The notes: generated by a model not told the origin, from the sequence alone. A stretch of DNA of 64,000 nucleotides from JAFDBW01 sp963825575 (GCA_963825575.1 CAWGUB010000009.1:1-64000); one strand, 5' to 3'; positions 42,052 through 50,960 are shown, counted from the first letter of the stretch. Translations and numbers: made by a program.

Positions 42052-42968
42052 ACCATTCTGACCTGTTTGAGGTCCATGACCCCCAGGCCCCTCCGGGCTG
42101 CGGCAACAACCGTCGGCACCTGTTCGGGGCTGAGGCCGAAGAGAGTCGTGGCATAGGCATCAGCCGCGACAATATCCGGGGAGGCAATCAGGGTGTCCAG
42201 GTTCCGGACATCCTGGAGCCGCCCGCCCTGCGGGCCGTTGGCCGTCAGAATCCGGGTGGCGTCGACCACGATCAGGTCGGAATGGATGACCGAGGCGATA
42301 TCAGAGAGAGATTCGGCAATATTGTGGTGCAGTCGGCCGCGGTTGCCGCCGATCACTCCCATCAGATTCTTCATGCCGAGGGTCAGCCGTGAAATCGAGT
42401 GGTGCTTGGCAATCGGCACATTGATCAGCCGGTCGGCTTCGATCACCGGCATATAGAACTCCCATCGATCAAACGCCTGGCCGCCGCGGATGGCCAGCTC
42501 TTTAAAGGCACGACGATCGATGTATTCGAGGCTGACGCGGTCCGACCGGATCGACTCCACGGCAGAGCGTATGCCGCTCTGCGTGTAGCATCGTCGCTCA
42601 TCGTTACAGGTGCGGTCAAAGATGCGGACCTGTTTGGCACCGACCTCGAGACAGAGCTGCACCAGGGTCTTGACAACATCGGGATGGGTGTTAGCCGCCA
42701 GCTCCACGGTGCGGTCCCAGCCGATATTCGGCTTGACGACAACGACTTCGCCCTGTTTGACAAAGTTTTCCATGCCGCCCAGGGCACTGATAGTCTCGCG
42801 CACCAGGAGCGGGATATCCTGTCCCTTGCGCACCGCCAGAGGAGGGGCTTGTCCGGCCTGAGCGGGCAGAGACAGGAGGTCGAGCGCAGGCAAACCACCC
42901 GCGGCAGCTGCGATTGCCGACTGAACAGTGCGGCGAATAAATGTGCGACGATCAATTTGGTTCATCAT
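42048..42968 (-). CDS. Tat-exported DUF362 protein
   Basis: A 306-aa DUF362 protein. It has a twin-arginine signal (DRRTFIRRTVQSAIAAAAGG) and the core KQGEVVVVKPNIGWDRTVELAANTHPDVVKTLVQLCLEVGA, then INVPIAKHHSISRLTLGMKNLMGVIGGNRGRLHHN. Tat export suggests that it folds with a cofactor before export. DUF362 proteins often carry or neighbour Fe-S clusters; this one has only two cysteines in its middle (CNDERRC), so the cluster is probably in the partner polyferredoxin. It is the first gene of a three-gene operon. The function is unknown, perhaps a periplasmic redox step. Confidence 0.85.
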   Translation of the reverse strand: MMNQIDRRTFIRRTVQSAIAAAAGGLPALDLLSLPAQAGQAPPLAVRKGQDIPLLVRETISALGGMENFVKQGEVVVVKPNIGWDRTVELAANTHPDVVKTLVQLCLEVGAKQVRIFDRTCNDERRCYTQSGIRSAVESIRSDRVSLEYIDRRAFKELAIRGGQAFDRWEFYMPVIEADRLINVPIAKHHSISRLTLGMKNLMGVIGGNRGRLHHNIAESLSDIASVIHSDLIVVDATRILTANGPQGGRLQDVRNLDTLIASPDIVAADAYATTLFGLSPEQVPTVVAAARRGLGVMDLKQVRMV

Positions 42969-43190
42969 CCGTCAGCAAAGCTCCTTTGAGCTGCCTGCAA
43001 CACTATCTACTGTGAGTTTTTGCATGACCTCGGCATCGATCGAGATGCCCAGCCTGTCGATCAGGCGGGCCAGGGCCAAAATCACTACTTGTTCAGTTTA
43101 AGAGCAGACGCCACAAAGCGCAACCGAACATCATGTTCGAATTCACGATAAAGGCCCGTGTTTGGACTGCGTAGCGGCACATGCTATCCG
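42969..43190. other. gap upstream of the DUF362 operon
   Basis: A minus frame of about 37 codons (ALARLIDRLGISIDAEVMQK..., ending at 42973) is open here but starts at a GTG without a clear ribosome site. It may be a gene remnant. No promoter could be fixed. Confidence 0.3.
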
Positions 43191-43493
43191 CTAGTGATAA
43201 TGCCCTGCAGACTCATCGACAACCTGCTGGGTCGATTTGATCTCACCGAAGTTCTGTTCATAGCGACTGATGTTCTCCTGCACGGCAGCGGCAAAACGCT
43301 TCGCGTGCTGCGGAGAAAGAATTACCCTCGAGCGGACCTTGGCCCGTGGCGCCTGGGGCTGGACAAAGATCAGGTCGATAACGAACTCCGATTCGTTATG
43401 GTTAACGACAGCAAGATTGACGTAAGCACCCTGTGCGACGTCTTCATCAAGCTGTATCTCGAGTTTGACTTCCTTCGTTTTTTTTTCTTCCAT
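43191..43493 (-). CDS. DUF3467 family protein
   Basis: A 100-aa protein of the DUF3467 family. Its typical core is QLDEDVAQGAYVNLAVVNHNESEFVIDLIFVQPQAPRAKVRSRVILSPQHAKRFAAAVQENISRYE. The family is widespread in anaerobes and has no known function; the fold resembles small beta-sandwich proteins. It is cytoplasmic, with no signal or membrane segment. I start at ATG 43493 (MEEKKTKEVKLE) with AGGG five bases upstream; an ATG 39 bases earlier has no good site. It is monocistronic as far as can be seen. Confidence 0.82.
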   Translation of the reverse strand: MEEKKTKEVKLEIQLDEDVAQGAYVNLAVVNHNESEFVIDLIFVQPQAPRAKVRSRVILSPQHAKRFAAAVQENISRYEQNFGEIKSTQQVVDESAGHYH

Positions 43494-43779
43494 GATATTA
43501 CCCTGCCTTTCAAAATTGTTTTCCAGTGGCAAAATGTGGCCATCGATCCGACCAGGGTACGGATCTCATCTATTTTCCCAGGTATCAACTTTCAAACCAT
43601 GACCAGTGCCAAACTCGTACAGAACCGACAGCTCCTGGAGCAGAAGAATCCGGGAGAGTTCCACGGCACCAACATAATCGATTGCAGGCGATTAAAAAGA
43701 TTTGAGCTGCGAGTAACGTGAAAAGCCAGGAAATGGTAAATAACGGTCAAGGTTTCAATCTTGTTCGCGCCACAGTACT

Positions 43780-44097
43780 TCAAAGATCATTCAGCAATCG
43801 GTAAATTTTCTGCTGTAATTCCCAGGCTTTCGCTACCGATTCACCAAGGTCATCTTCATCGAAGGTCAGACGGGCCCGATCCAGGTCGTTGTGGGCTTTC
43901 AGCAGGACCGGTGTCAGCTTGTATTCGAGGCTCATGCGGGGGACCTCGCCAACCTGTTCAGCCCATTCGGCAAGTTCGGTGCTGGCCTTTTTGACATCCC
44001 GGGCGCCTTTGGACAGTGACCCGGACTGGCGGGCCAGATTTTTATGGAAATCCGCAACGTCCCGGGAGATCTCCCGGAAGCGGGTGGAAATACTCAT
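43780..44097 (-). CDS. conserved helical protein of unknown function
   Basis: A 105-aa all-helical, charged protein with no signal peptide and no cysteines. Segments such as FREISRDVADFHKNLARQSG and DVKKASTELAEWAEQVGEVP look amphipathic, and KAWELQQKIYRLLNDL may form a coiled coil. I do not recognise the family. GGATC-rich sequence upstream gives a fair ribosome site (AAAGGAT about ten bases before the ATG). It is transcribed away from the thi riboswitch, so the promoter region of 44098-44240 may be shared. The 43494-43779 stretch downstream holds no gene I can support. Confidence 0.55.
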   Translation of the reverse strand: MSISTRFREISRDVADFHKNLARQSGSLSKGARDVKKASTELAEWAEQVGEVPRMSLEYKLTPVLLKAHNDLDRARLTFDEDDLGESVAKAWELQQKIYRLLNDL

Positions 44098-44247
44098 TGG
44101 TTGATCCTTTCATAACTGTTGAGACAGCCCGAGATAGCGGTAAGGATTCCATCCTAGTCGAAGCTTTTCGTCGTGACAACCGAAAAGGCGGCTTTCCTGT
44201 TGACTGCGGTTAAAGCCGCCTGTTAATCTTCACTGATACAGATCAAG

Positions 44248-44342
44248 CAACACGCCCTGGGGGAGTAGCAACTACTGAGAGTCTGCACGGCAGACGACCC
44301 CTTGAACCTGATCCGGGTTATACCGGCGTAGGGAAGCGGCGC
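44248..44342 (+). promoter_or_regulatory. TPP riboswitch (THI element)
   Basis: GGGGGAGTAGCAACTACTGAGA is followed by AACCTGATCCGGGTTATACC and GGCGTAGGGAAGCGG. CTGAGA and ACCTGATC..G.TAATACC.GCGTAGGGA are the thiamine-pyrophosphate-binding cores. It is followed by a terminator hairpin and the thi operon, so it should turn the operon off when TPP is plentiful. Confidence 0.96.
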
Positions 44343-44362
44343 AAATTTCGGATATCTACCGG

Positions 44363-44389
44363 AAAGAGCCGCCCTATGCGGCTCTTTTT
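44363..44389 (+). terminator. riboswitch-controlled terminator
   Basis: AAAGAGCCGC pairs with GCGGCTCTTT around a 5-base loop, followed by TTTG. It lies about 20 bases after the TPP aptamer and 240 bases before thiF, so ligand-dependent termination is the likely mechanism. Confidence 0.88.
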
Positions 44390-44420
44390 GTTTCCGGGCC
44401 TATAACCTAAAGAAAAGATT

Positions 44421-44547
44421 AGCCACTAAGACCCCAAGACACGGAGTAAAGACTTGTCTTTTTTGTAAACATCAAATTTGCAAGATTGATAAACATCATT
44501 TTTACTTTAAAGACTCATTGCTTGGTGACTTCGTGTCTTAGTGGCAA
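44421..44547. repeat. GCCAC..AAGACCCCAAG imperfect palindrome, copy 3
   Basis: GCCACTAAGACCCCAAGACAC pairs with TTGGTGACTTCGTGTCTTAGTGGC (arms given loosely). It lies between the riboswitch terminator and thiF, in the operon leader. Confidence 0.72.
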
Positions 44548-44630
44548 GCACAACCTATTTTGAGTTATAGAGCTGTTTTGTCTTGAACCAGAACTTTTTG
44601 CAACTTTGCGTTAATTGAAGATCTTGGACT

Positions 44631-45443
44631 ATGCAGATTACAGTCAACGAGCAGAATCACGCTGCCCAGGAAAATGAGACCGTCGGTTCGGTCAGGGATC
44701 GCATCAAGGCAGATGCCGACCTGATCATCGTCAACGGTTTTCCGGCTTCCGCAGAGGCTGTCCTGAACAGCGGCGACCAGGTCGTCCTGATCCGGCGCGG
44801 TGAGGTTCCTGGCGCTGACGAGCTTGACGCCCTGCTGACCGCACGGCATACTCCGGGCGTCCATGAGGCTGTCAAGGGTGCCACGATCGGGATTGCCGGT
44901 GTCGGCGGTCTCGGCTCGGCGATTGCGATCGCACTGGCCCGCACCGGTGTCGGTCACCTGATTATTGCCGACTTCGATGTCGTCGAGCCCTCCAATCTGA
45001 ATCGTCAGCAGTACTTCGTTGACCAGATCGGGCTACCCAAGGTCTATGCCCTGCACGATACCCTGGCCCGCATCAATCCTTATGTGCGAGTCACGGCCTG
45101 CCACCTGCGCCTGACTCCCGCCAATATCAAAGAAGTCTTCGGCCATGCCCAGGTCCTGGTCGAGGCCTTCGACCTCGCAGACCAGAAAGTCATGCTGATC
45201 GAAACATTCGCCACCCGGTTCCCGGACCGCCCGATTGTGACCGGCTCCGGCATGGCAGGTTTCGGGCCAGCCAATACCATCAGAACGCAAATGGTGGCGA
45301 ACAATCTCTATCTCTGCGGCGATGGCAATACCGCGGCGGCGCCGGGAACAGGTCTGATGGCCCCCCGCGTAGGGGTCGCGGCACATCACCAGGCCAACGC
45401 TGTGTTACGTCTGTTGCTGGGTGAAGCACCGGAGGAAAATTAA
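44631..45443 (+). CDS. thiF: ThiF-type adenylyltransferase with N-terminal ThiS-like domain
   Basis: A 270-aa fusion. Residues 1-60 resemble ThiS (MQITVNEQNHAAQENETVGS ... LNSGDQVVLIRRGEVP) but lack a terminal GlyGly. Residues ~65-270 are an E1-like adenylyltransferase: TIGIAGVGGLGSAIAIALARTG (nucleotide motif), ADFDVVEPSNLNRQQYF and the conserved Asp/Arg. It should adenylate the C-terminus of ThiS so that sulfur can be attached for the thiazole ring. A separate ThiS is encoded next. The fused domain may be structural. The start is ATG 44631, the first gene under the TPP riboswitch. Such fusions are typical of Desulfuromonadales and some clostridia. Confidence 0.85.
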   Translation: MQITVNEQNHAAQENETVGSVRDRIKADADLIIVNGFPASAEAVLNSGDQVVLIRRGEVPGADELDALLTARHTPGVHEAVKGATIGIAGVGGLGSAIAIALARTGVGHLIIADFDVVEPSNLNRQQYFVDQIGLPKVYALHDTLARINPYVRVTACHLRLTPANIKEVFGHAQVLVEAFDLADQKVMLIETFATRFPDRPIVTGSGMAGFGPANTIRTQMVANNLYLCGDGNTAAAPGTGLMAPRVGVAAHHQANAVLRLLLGEAPEEN

Positions 45444-45552
45444 TTATAGTATCAGTAGCCAGAATTCAGTATTCAGAAGTAAACCAACAAAGCTTTTGAC
45501 CCTCTTCTGGAGACTGAATTCAGGGTACTGAATACCGAAGGGCCTTCAACCA

Positions 45553-45753
45553 ATGGATATCCTCTTTAACGGTAAACCGCACCAGCTCACAGCCGGCACC
45601 TCCATACAGGAATTGCTCGATCAGCTGCGGCTGGATTGCCTACAGGTCGTGGTGGAACATAATCACAATATTATCCCACGCCAGAGACTGGCAGAAACCG
45701 CCTTGAACGACGGTGACACCCTGGAAGTCATTCACTTCGTCGGGGGTGGATAA
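45553..45753 (+). CDS. thiS: sulfur carrier protein ThiS
   Basis: A 66-aa ubiquitin-like protein that carries sulfur as a C-terminal thiocarboxylate for thiazole synthesis. The sequence has the fold signature MDILFNGKPHQLTAGTSIQELLDQL and a C-terminus EVIHFVGGG that ends in the required GlyGly. It lies between thiF and thiG in the riboswitch-controlled operon. The 45444-45552 spacer contains a word-repeat palindrome (ATTCAGTATTCAG ... CTGAATTCAGGGTACTGAAT). No odd features in the protein. Confidence 0.95.
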   Translation: MDILFNGKPHQLTAGTSIQELLDQLRLDCLQVVVEHNHNIIPRQRLAETALNDGDTLEVIHFVGGG

Positions 45754-45851
45754 AACCCGGTACGAGGAACGCGGTACGCGGCACGAGGAGAGTCAAAATC
45801 TTTTCGCGTCCCTGGTCCCTCGTTCCACCTTCCTTTTCTTTGAGGTTAACA

Positions 45852-46622
45852 ATGGACCAACTCATAATAGCCGGCCGCTCTTTCAGATCGCGACTGATGG
45901 TCGGCACCGGCAAGTTTGCGTCAAACGAAGCAATGGTAGCGGCCATGGAAGGCTCCGGCAGCGAGATCGTTACCGTGGCCATGCGTCGGGTGGATGTCAA
46001 CAATCCCCAAGACAGCATGCTCAAGCATATAGATCCGAATCGCTACCTGCTGCTACCCAATACCAGCGGCGCCCGCGATGCCGAGGAAGCGATCCGCCTG
46101 GCCCGAATTGCCCGTGCGGCGGGTTGCGAGCCCTGGATCAAGCTTGAAGTCACACCGGACCCCTATTACCTGTTGCCGGACCCGATCGAAACTCTCAAGG
46201 CCGCAGAGATTCTGGTCAAGGAAGGCTTCATCGTCCTGCCCTACATAAATGCCGATCCGGTGCTGGCCAAACACCTTCAGGAAGCAGGCACCGCAACGGT
46301 CATGCCGCTCGGCGCACCGATCGGCACCAACAAGGGGCTGCGGACCCGCGACAACATCGCCATTATCATTGAGCAGGCCACGGTACCTGTGGTGGTTGAT
46401 GCCGGACTCGGAGCCCCATCCCATGCCGCGGAAGCGATGGAAATGGGTGCCGATGCCGTGCTGGTCAATACCGCCCTGGCCGTCGCCCGCGACCCTGGAG
46501 CCATGGCTGTCGCTTTCAGAAAAGGCGTCGAAGCCGGCCGTGAAGCCTACCTCGCCGGGCTCGGCAAGCAGCAGAACAAGGCGGAAGCGAGCAGTCCGTT
46601 GACGGGGTTTTTGAGAGAGTAA
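45852..46622 (+). CDS. thiG: thiazole synthase ThiG
   Basis: TIM-barrel enzyme that joins deoxyxylulose phosphate, dehydroglycine and sulfur from ThiS to the thiazole phosphate. The Schiff-base lysine is Lys97 in EPWIKLEVTPD. The phosphate-binding loops are MPLGAPIGTNKGL and VVDAGLGAPSHAAEAMEMGADAVLVNTA. At 256 aa it is of normal length. I use ATG 45852, with GAGG six bases upstream; a TTG at 45840 has no separate site. The upstream spacer holds another word-type palindrome (ACGAGGAACGCGGTACGCGG ... GTCCCTCGTTCC). Its operon role is thiazole formation with ThiS and ThiH. Confidence 0.95.
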   Translation: MDQLIIAGRSFRSRLMVGTGKFASNEAMVAAMEGSGSEIVTVAMRRVDVNNPQDSMLKHIDPNRYLLLPNTSGARDAEEAIRLARIARAAGCEPWIKLEVTPDPYYLLPDPIETLKAAEILVKEGFIVLPYINADPVLAKHLQEAGTATVMPLGAPIGTNKGLRTRDNIAIIIEQATVPVVVDAGLGAPSHAAEAMEMGADAVLVNTALAVARDPGAMAVAFRKGVEAGREAYLAGLGKQQNKAEASSPLTGFLRE

Positions 46623-46705
46623 GCCTCAAAGACACGAAGACACAAAGTAGTAAATTCTAAGATACAAGAATTGATTTCCTTGGTGTCTTGGTGACTTGGT
46701 GGCAG
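46622..46705. repeat. AAAGACACGAAGACACAAAG imperfect palindrome, copy 4
   Basis: The left arm AAGACACGAAGACACAAAG pairs with CTTGGTGTCTTGGTGACTTG on the right. It begins at the thiG stop and ends 11 bases before thiH. Confidence 0.75.
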
Positions 46706-46715
46706 GAATTTATTC

Positions 46716-47840
46716 ATGAGCTTCTACGACATTATTCAAACATACGACCCGCAACAGGTCCTGAACGAAATCGAGGCCATGACCGCAACGGATGTACAAC
46801 GGGCGCTGACTGCGGAGCAGATCGACAACCGCGACTACATGGCCCTGCTCTCGCCGGCGGCTGAGGAGTTCCTCGAAGAGATCGCCCGGAAAGCCCACTC
46901 CATCACTCTGCGTCGGTTCGGTCGTACCGTCCTGCTTTACGCGCCGCTATATCTCTCCAACGAATGTCACAACAGCTGTCTCTATTGCGGGTTCTCGGTG
47001 CACAACAGGATTCCGCGCCGCACCCTGACCCTCGACGAGGTCGAGAAAGATGCCCGGATTCTGCACGATCAGGGCTTCCGGCACATTCTGCTGCTGACCG
47101 GAGAAGCACCGGGGCTGATTGGCAACGACTTCATTGCGGCGGCGGCGAAGCGGATCAGGCCGCTTTTTTCATCGATCGGCATCGAGGTCTACCCGATGGA
47201 GACCGACGGCTACCGGGAAATGGTTGATGCCGGAGTCGATGCCCTGACGATCTACCAGGAGACTTACGACCCGGAGCTCTACGCACAGCTTCATCCGAGT
47301 GGGCGCAAGCGGGACTACCGCTTCCGTCTGGAAACCCCGGAGCGGGGCGGAGCGGCGGGGCTACGCCGGATCGGCATCGGCTTCCTGCTGGGGCTGGGCA
47401 ATTTTCGCAGCGAAGCCTTCTTCGCCGGCTTGCACGGGCGTTACCTGGCGCATCATTACTGGCGCACTCTGCTGACGGTATCTTTCCCGCGCTTGCGTCC
47501 TGCAGAGGGCGGCTTCCAACCTTCCCACCCGGTCTCCGATCGGCAGTTCGTGCAACTGTTGTGCGCCATGCGCCTTCTGCTTCATGACGCCGGGCTGGTC
47601 CTGTCCACCAGGGAGAGTGCTGACCTGCGGGACAACCTGCTGCCCCTCGGTATCACCCAGATGAGTGCCGGATCCTGTACCGCCCCCGGCGGTTACGCCG
47701 ATGAAGGCTCCGCTACCGAGCAGTTCAAGATTGATGACGATCGCACACCGGCCGAAATCGCCAACATCCTCAGATCGCGCGGTTACGACCCGGTATGGAA
47801 GGATTGGGATGGGGCTTTTTTGCAAAGAAAGATTGTTTGA
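46716..47840 (+). CDS. thiH: tyrosine lyase ThiH (radical SAM)
   Basis: Radical SAM enzyme that cleaves tyrosine to dehydroglycine and p-cresol, giving the C2-N3 unit of the thiazole. The cluster motif is LSNECHNSCLYCGFSVHNRIPRRTL (CxxxCxxC). Also visible are GFRHILLLTGEAP, YQETYDPELYAQLHPSGRKRDYRFRLETPERGGAAGLRRIGIGFLLGL (long insert typical of ThiH) and the C-terminal QMSAGSCTAPGGY. At 374 aa it is normal. Oxygen-sensitive ThiH, rather than ThiO, fits an anaerobic lifestyle. It lies between two palindromic repeats inside the operon. Confidence 0.95.
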   Translation: MSFYDIIQTYDPQQVLNEIEAMTATDVQRALTAEQIDNRDYMALLSPAAEEFLEEIARKAHSITLRRFGRTVLLYAPLYLSNECHNSCLYCGFSVHNRIPRRTLTLDEVEKDARILHDQGFRHILLLTGEAPGLIGNDFIAAAAKRIRPLFSSIGIEVYPMETDGYREMVDAGVDALTIYQETYDPELYAQLHPSGRKRDYRFRLETPERGGAAGLRRIGIGFLLGLGNFRSEAFFAGLHGRYLAHHYWRTLLTVSFPRLRPAEGGFQPSHPVSDRQFVQLLCAMRLLLHDAGLVLSTRESADLRDNLLPLGITQMSAGSCTAPGGYADEGSATEQFKIDDDRTPAEIANILRSRGYDPVWKDWDGAFLQRKIV

Positions 47841-47850
47841 TTGTCCGTTT

Positions 47851-47977
47851 GCCACGAAAACACTAAGACCCCAAGTAATCTGGAATTAGTCCTCGGGAGC
47901 AAACCGATTGTTTAAAGATACGGTAGCAGGACCGGTTGTAACTATTCCCTTTGTGTCTTTGTGCCTTGGTGGCTAAG
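47851..47977. repeat. GCCACGAAAACACTAAG imperfect palindrome, copy 5
   Basis: GCCACGAAAACACTAAGACC pairs with TTGTGTCTTTGTGCCTTGGT-GGC. It lies between thiH and thiE; the right arm abuts the thiE start codon and may affect its translation. Confidence 0.75.
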
Positions 47978-48598
47978 ATGTCCAATCCCGTTGACTTCAA
48001 TCTCTACCTGATCACTGACCGTCACCAGGTCGCGACCGGGCACACTCTGACGTCCGCAATTCAATCCGCGTTGCAGGGCGGCGTCAAAGCCGTCCAGCTC
48101 CGGGAGAAAGACCTCTCCTCAGCTGCACTCCTGGCGCTGGCACGGGAACTCCGCACCTTGACTCATCAGTACGATGCCCTCCTGTTGATCAACGACCATG
48201 TCGATGTCGCCCTTGCCGTAGAAGCCGACGGTGTCCACCTTGGCGGACACTCCCGGCCCGCAGGTCTTGTTCGCAGACAGGTCGGGGCGGAAATGCTGAT
48301 CGGGGTCTCCACTCACGGCAGGGAGGAGATCAGAACAGCCTCTGAGCTGGGAGCCGACTTCGTCACCTTCGGTCCCGTTTACGCCACTCCATCCAAGGCC
48401 GCTTACGGTGCCCCCCAGGGATTGAATGCCCTGGCCGAAGCCTGCCGAAACAGCCCCTTGCCGGTCTTTGCGCTCGGCGGTATCACTGCGGAACGGGCTG
48501 TTGAGGTCCGGGCCGCGGGTGCACACGGCATCGCCCTGATCTCTGCCATCATCGCGTCCCCTTCCCCGGAATTCGCGACAAAGGCTTTCTTCACTTGA
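47978..48598 (+). CDS. thiE: thiamine-phosphate synthase
   Basis: TIM-barrel enzyme that couples HMP-pyrophosphate and thiazole phosphate to thiamine phosphate. Family signatures are LYLITDRHQVATGHTL, GVKAVQLREKDLSSAALLALARELR, LLINDHVDVALAVEADGVHLG, TFGPVYATPSKAAYGAPQGL and PVFALGGITAERAVEVRAAGAHGIALISAI. At 206 aa it is of normal length. The frame is open upstream to 47951 inside the repeat arm, but ATG 47978 starts the conserved part. It is the last gene of thiF-thiS-thiG-thiH-thiE. No thiC or thiD is present in the window, so the HMP branch is elsewhere. Confidence 0.94.
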   Translation: MSNPVDFNLYLITDRHQVATGHTLTSAIQSALQGGVKAVQLREKDLSSAALLALARELRTLTHQYDALLLINDHVDVALAVEADGVHLGGHSRPAGLVRRQVGAEMLIGVSTHGREEIRTASELGADFVTFGPVYATPSKAAYGAPQGLNALAEACRNSPLPVFALGGITAERAVEVRAAGAHGIALISAIIASPSPEFATKAFFT

Positions 48599-48665
48599 GC
48601 TTGACCCGATCTCCAGTACAATGGTAACGATAACCTAAACCAGTGAAATCATTACCAGGCTATTC

Positions 48666-50435
48666 ATGGACATCACCCTCACCCTTGTCATCCTGCTGAT
48701 CGCCATCATTCTCTTTGCCACAGAATGGCTGCGCATGGATATCGTCAGCCTGATGATCCTGCTGGCCGTGGCTCTGACCGGACTGGTGACTCCTGAAGAA
48801 GCTTTTTCAGGATTCAGCAATCCGGCTGTCATAACAGTCGCTGCCATGTTCGTCCTTGGTACGGGCATTTCCCACACCGGTGCGATTGCCAAGTTCGGCG
48901 AGCAGTTGATCGAGAGAACGGGGCACAACCAGACACTGATGATCGTCTCGATCATGGGTACGGTGGCCCTCTTTTCAGCGTTCATCAACAACATCGGTGC
49001 GACCGCAGTCCTGATGCCGGTCGTCATCATGGTTGCCAGAAGGACCAAGCTACCGGCCAGCAAACTGCTGATCCCGCTGGCTTTTGGTTCACTCCTGGGT
49101 GGTGTCTGCACGCTAATCGGCACCCCACCCAATATCCTGATCAATGAGCTCCTTCTGGAATATACCGGCGAAGGGTTCCAGATATTTTCCTTTACTCCAC
49201 TGGGACTGGTCCTGCTCGCCTGCGGCATCAGCTACATGGCCTTGTTCGGCCATAAGCTTCTGCCGGAACGAAAATCAGGGACCTTGACCGAGGCCTACCA
49301 GGTCAAGGAATACATCACTGAAATAGAGATTCTCGAAGGGTCCCCGTTGGACGGTCAGACAATCAGCCAGAGCAAACTGGAACGGGAATTCAACATGAAA
49401 GTCCGTGCCATGTTGCGTAATAAAAGAAAATACCTACGACCGAAACGCAATCGCAAACTTCACGTAGGAGACGTCATTTTTCTGGAGGGTGACCCGGAGG
49501 GCATCCTCAAAGTCATGAAGGAAAAAAGCCTTCTTGTCGTCCCGGAACGGGACAACCCACTTCCCGGCACCGCAGATGAAAAATTTGTGGTTGTCGAAGC
49601 CTCACTCGATCCAACCAGTGACATGGTCGGCAAGACCCTGAGTCAGGAACGTTTTTCCAGCATCCACGGATTGACAGTATTGGCAATCTGGCGCAGCGGC
49701 GCACCAGTGGTCAGCAAGGTTGAACACGTGATTCTGCAGTTTGGCGACGTATTGCTGCTGCAGGGACCGGAAGAAAAAGTCCGGCACCTTGCCAAGGGCC
49801 ATGGCTTCCTTGTTTTAGGTGGTGTTGCCCCGGTCCCATATCGCCCACGAAGAGCCCCGATCGCCGTGGGCACCATCTTTGGCGTGATACTTTTGACCGT
49901 CTCGGGAGCGGCGCCGATCATGGTGGCGGCCACCCTCGGCGCCCTGGTCATGATTCTCTCCCGATGCCTGACGATCAAGGAGGCCTACGACAGCATCGAC
50001 TGGTCGATCATCATCCTGATCGCCGGTACCCTGCCACTCGGCCACGCCATGCAGAACAGCGGCGCCGCAGAGCTTCTGGCCCATTTGATCATCGAAGGGG
50101 TCGGCTCATACGGGCCATGGATCGTGCTGGGCGCGGTTTTCCTGATCACCTTCTGTCTCACCGAAGTGATGAGCCACGCTGCAGCGGCAGTGCTGGTCGC
50201 ACCGATCGCCTACAACACGGCGGTCGAACTCGCCGTTTCCCCCCGCCCCTTCTTCATGGCCGTCGCCATCGCCGCCTCGATGTGCTTCATGACCCCGATC
50301 AGCCACCAGTCGAACGCCCTGGTCATGGGGCCCGGAGGTTATAAGTTTTTCGACTACACCAAGGTTGGAGCGCCTTTGAATATCATGGTCTGGATCATCG
50401 CGACTTTGTTGATTCCTTTGCTTTTTCCTTTTTAA
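48666..50435 (+). CDS. SLC13/DASS-type anion permease with two RCK-C domains
   Basis: A 589-aa permease with the same architecture as the one at 31713. The first core half has FSAFINNIGATAVLMPVVIMVA and FGSLLGGVCTLIGTPPNILIN. Two TrkA-C regions follow (GSPLDGQTISQSKLEREFNMKVRAMLRNKR, and DMVGKTLSQERFSSIHGLTVLAIWRSG). The second core half has TEVMSHAAAAVLVAPIAYNTAVELAV and FMTPISHQSNALVMGPGGY. It belongs to the sulfate/dicarboxylate-type group; the exact substrate is unclear. It is 67 bases after thiE but its function does not suggest a thiamine link. The two paralogues are only distantly alike, so this is not a recent duplication. Confidence 0.88.
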   Translation: MDITLTLVILLIAIILFATEWLRMDIVSLMILLAVALTGLVTPEEAFSGFSNPAVITVAAMFVLGTGISHTGAIAKFGEQLIERTGHNQTLMIVSIMGTVALFSAFINNIGATAVLMPVVIMVARRTKLPASKLLIPLAFGSLLGGVCTLIGTPPNILINELLLEYTGEGFQIFSFTPLGLVLLACGISYMALFGHKLLPERKSGTLTEAYQVKEYITEIEILEGSPLDGQTISQSKLEREFNMKVRAMLRNKRKYLRPKRNRKLHVGDVIFLEGDPEGILKVMKEKSLLVVPERDNPLPGTADEKFVVVEASLDPTSDMVGKTLSQERFSSIHGLTVLAIWRSGAPVVSKVEHVILQFGDVLLLQGPEEKVRHLAKGHGFLVLGGVAPVPYRPRRAPIAVGTIFGVILLTVSGAAPIMVAATLGALVMILSRCLTIKEAYDSIDWSIIILIAGTLPLGHAMQNSGAAELLAHLIIEGVGSYGPWIVLGAVFLITFCLTEVMSHAAAAVLVAPIAYNTAVELAVSPRPFFMAVAIAASMCFMTPISHQSNALVMGPGGYKFFDYTKVGAPLNIMVWIIATLLIPLLFPF

Positions 50436-50540
50436 TTATCAGAAAAACTAAAAATCTTCAGACAAAATCAAAATCATCCGAGTTGCAGGACAGCAACTTC
50501 ATTTTCTTTGTAGCAACAAATAAGACGCAGCAAAAAAAAG

Positions 50541-50960
50541 ACCAGAATCCGGGGGTCGCGCCCCCCGACTGCGCCTTACTCTTTTACTGGCCTAAAAGAG
50601 TAAGCAGAAAAGGGCCAGCGCTGCGCTGGGCATGTCTGGTTCGTCAAGGCGGCAACCTCAATCCGGATCGTTCTAATCGATCAAGGACCCAGCTTTCCCC
50701 CGCAGGTGACGAGGCTCTTGTGAGCCTCTACTTCTGTGGTTGATTGCATCGGTCGTTTGCTATCAAACTTTTCCCTTGTAGATCACACTGCAAGGAAGGC
50801 CCCCTGTAACGGGCCGGCTTCTCGAGCACTGTCGATTGTTGATGACTCAGACATCTCGCAAAGGAGATGCCCTCCGCAAGGAGAAGGCACTTTTGCATAC
50901 TTTTGTTGCCGGACAAAAGTATGGCGTCGGGCGGGACGCGACCCGCCGGTTTGGTCTTTC
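50541..50960 (+). repeat. ~415-bp dispersed element with nested hairpin ends, copy 2
   Basis: It starts with CCGGGGGTCGCGCCCCCCG, then CTTACTCTTTTACTGGCC-TAAAAGAGTAAG, and ends with CATACTTTTGTTGCCGGACA-AAAGTATG and GCGGGACGCGACCCGCC. It is closely similar to copy 3 (61350) over its whole length. It fills most of the 50436-51022 gap; nothing else is seen there. Confidence 0.85.
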
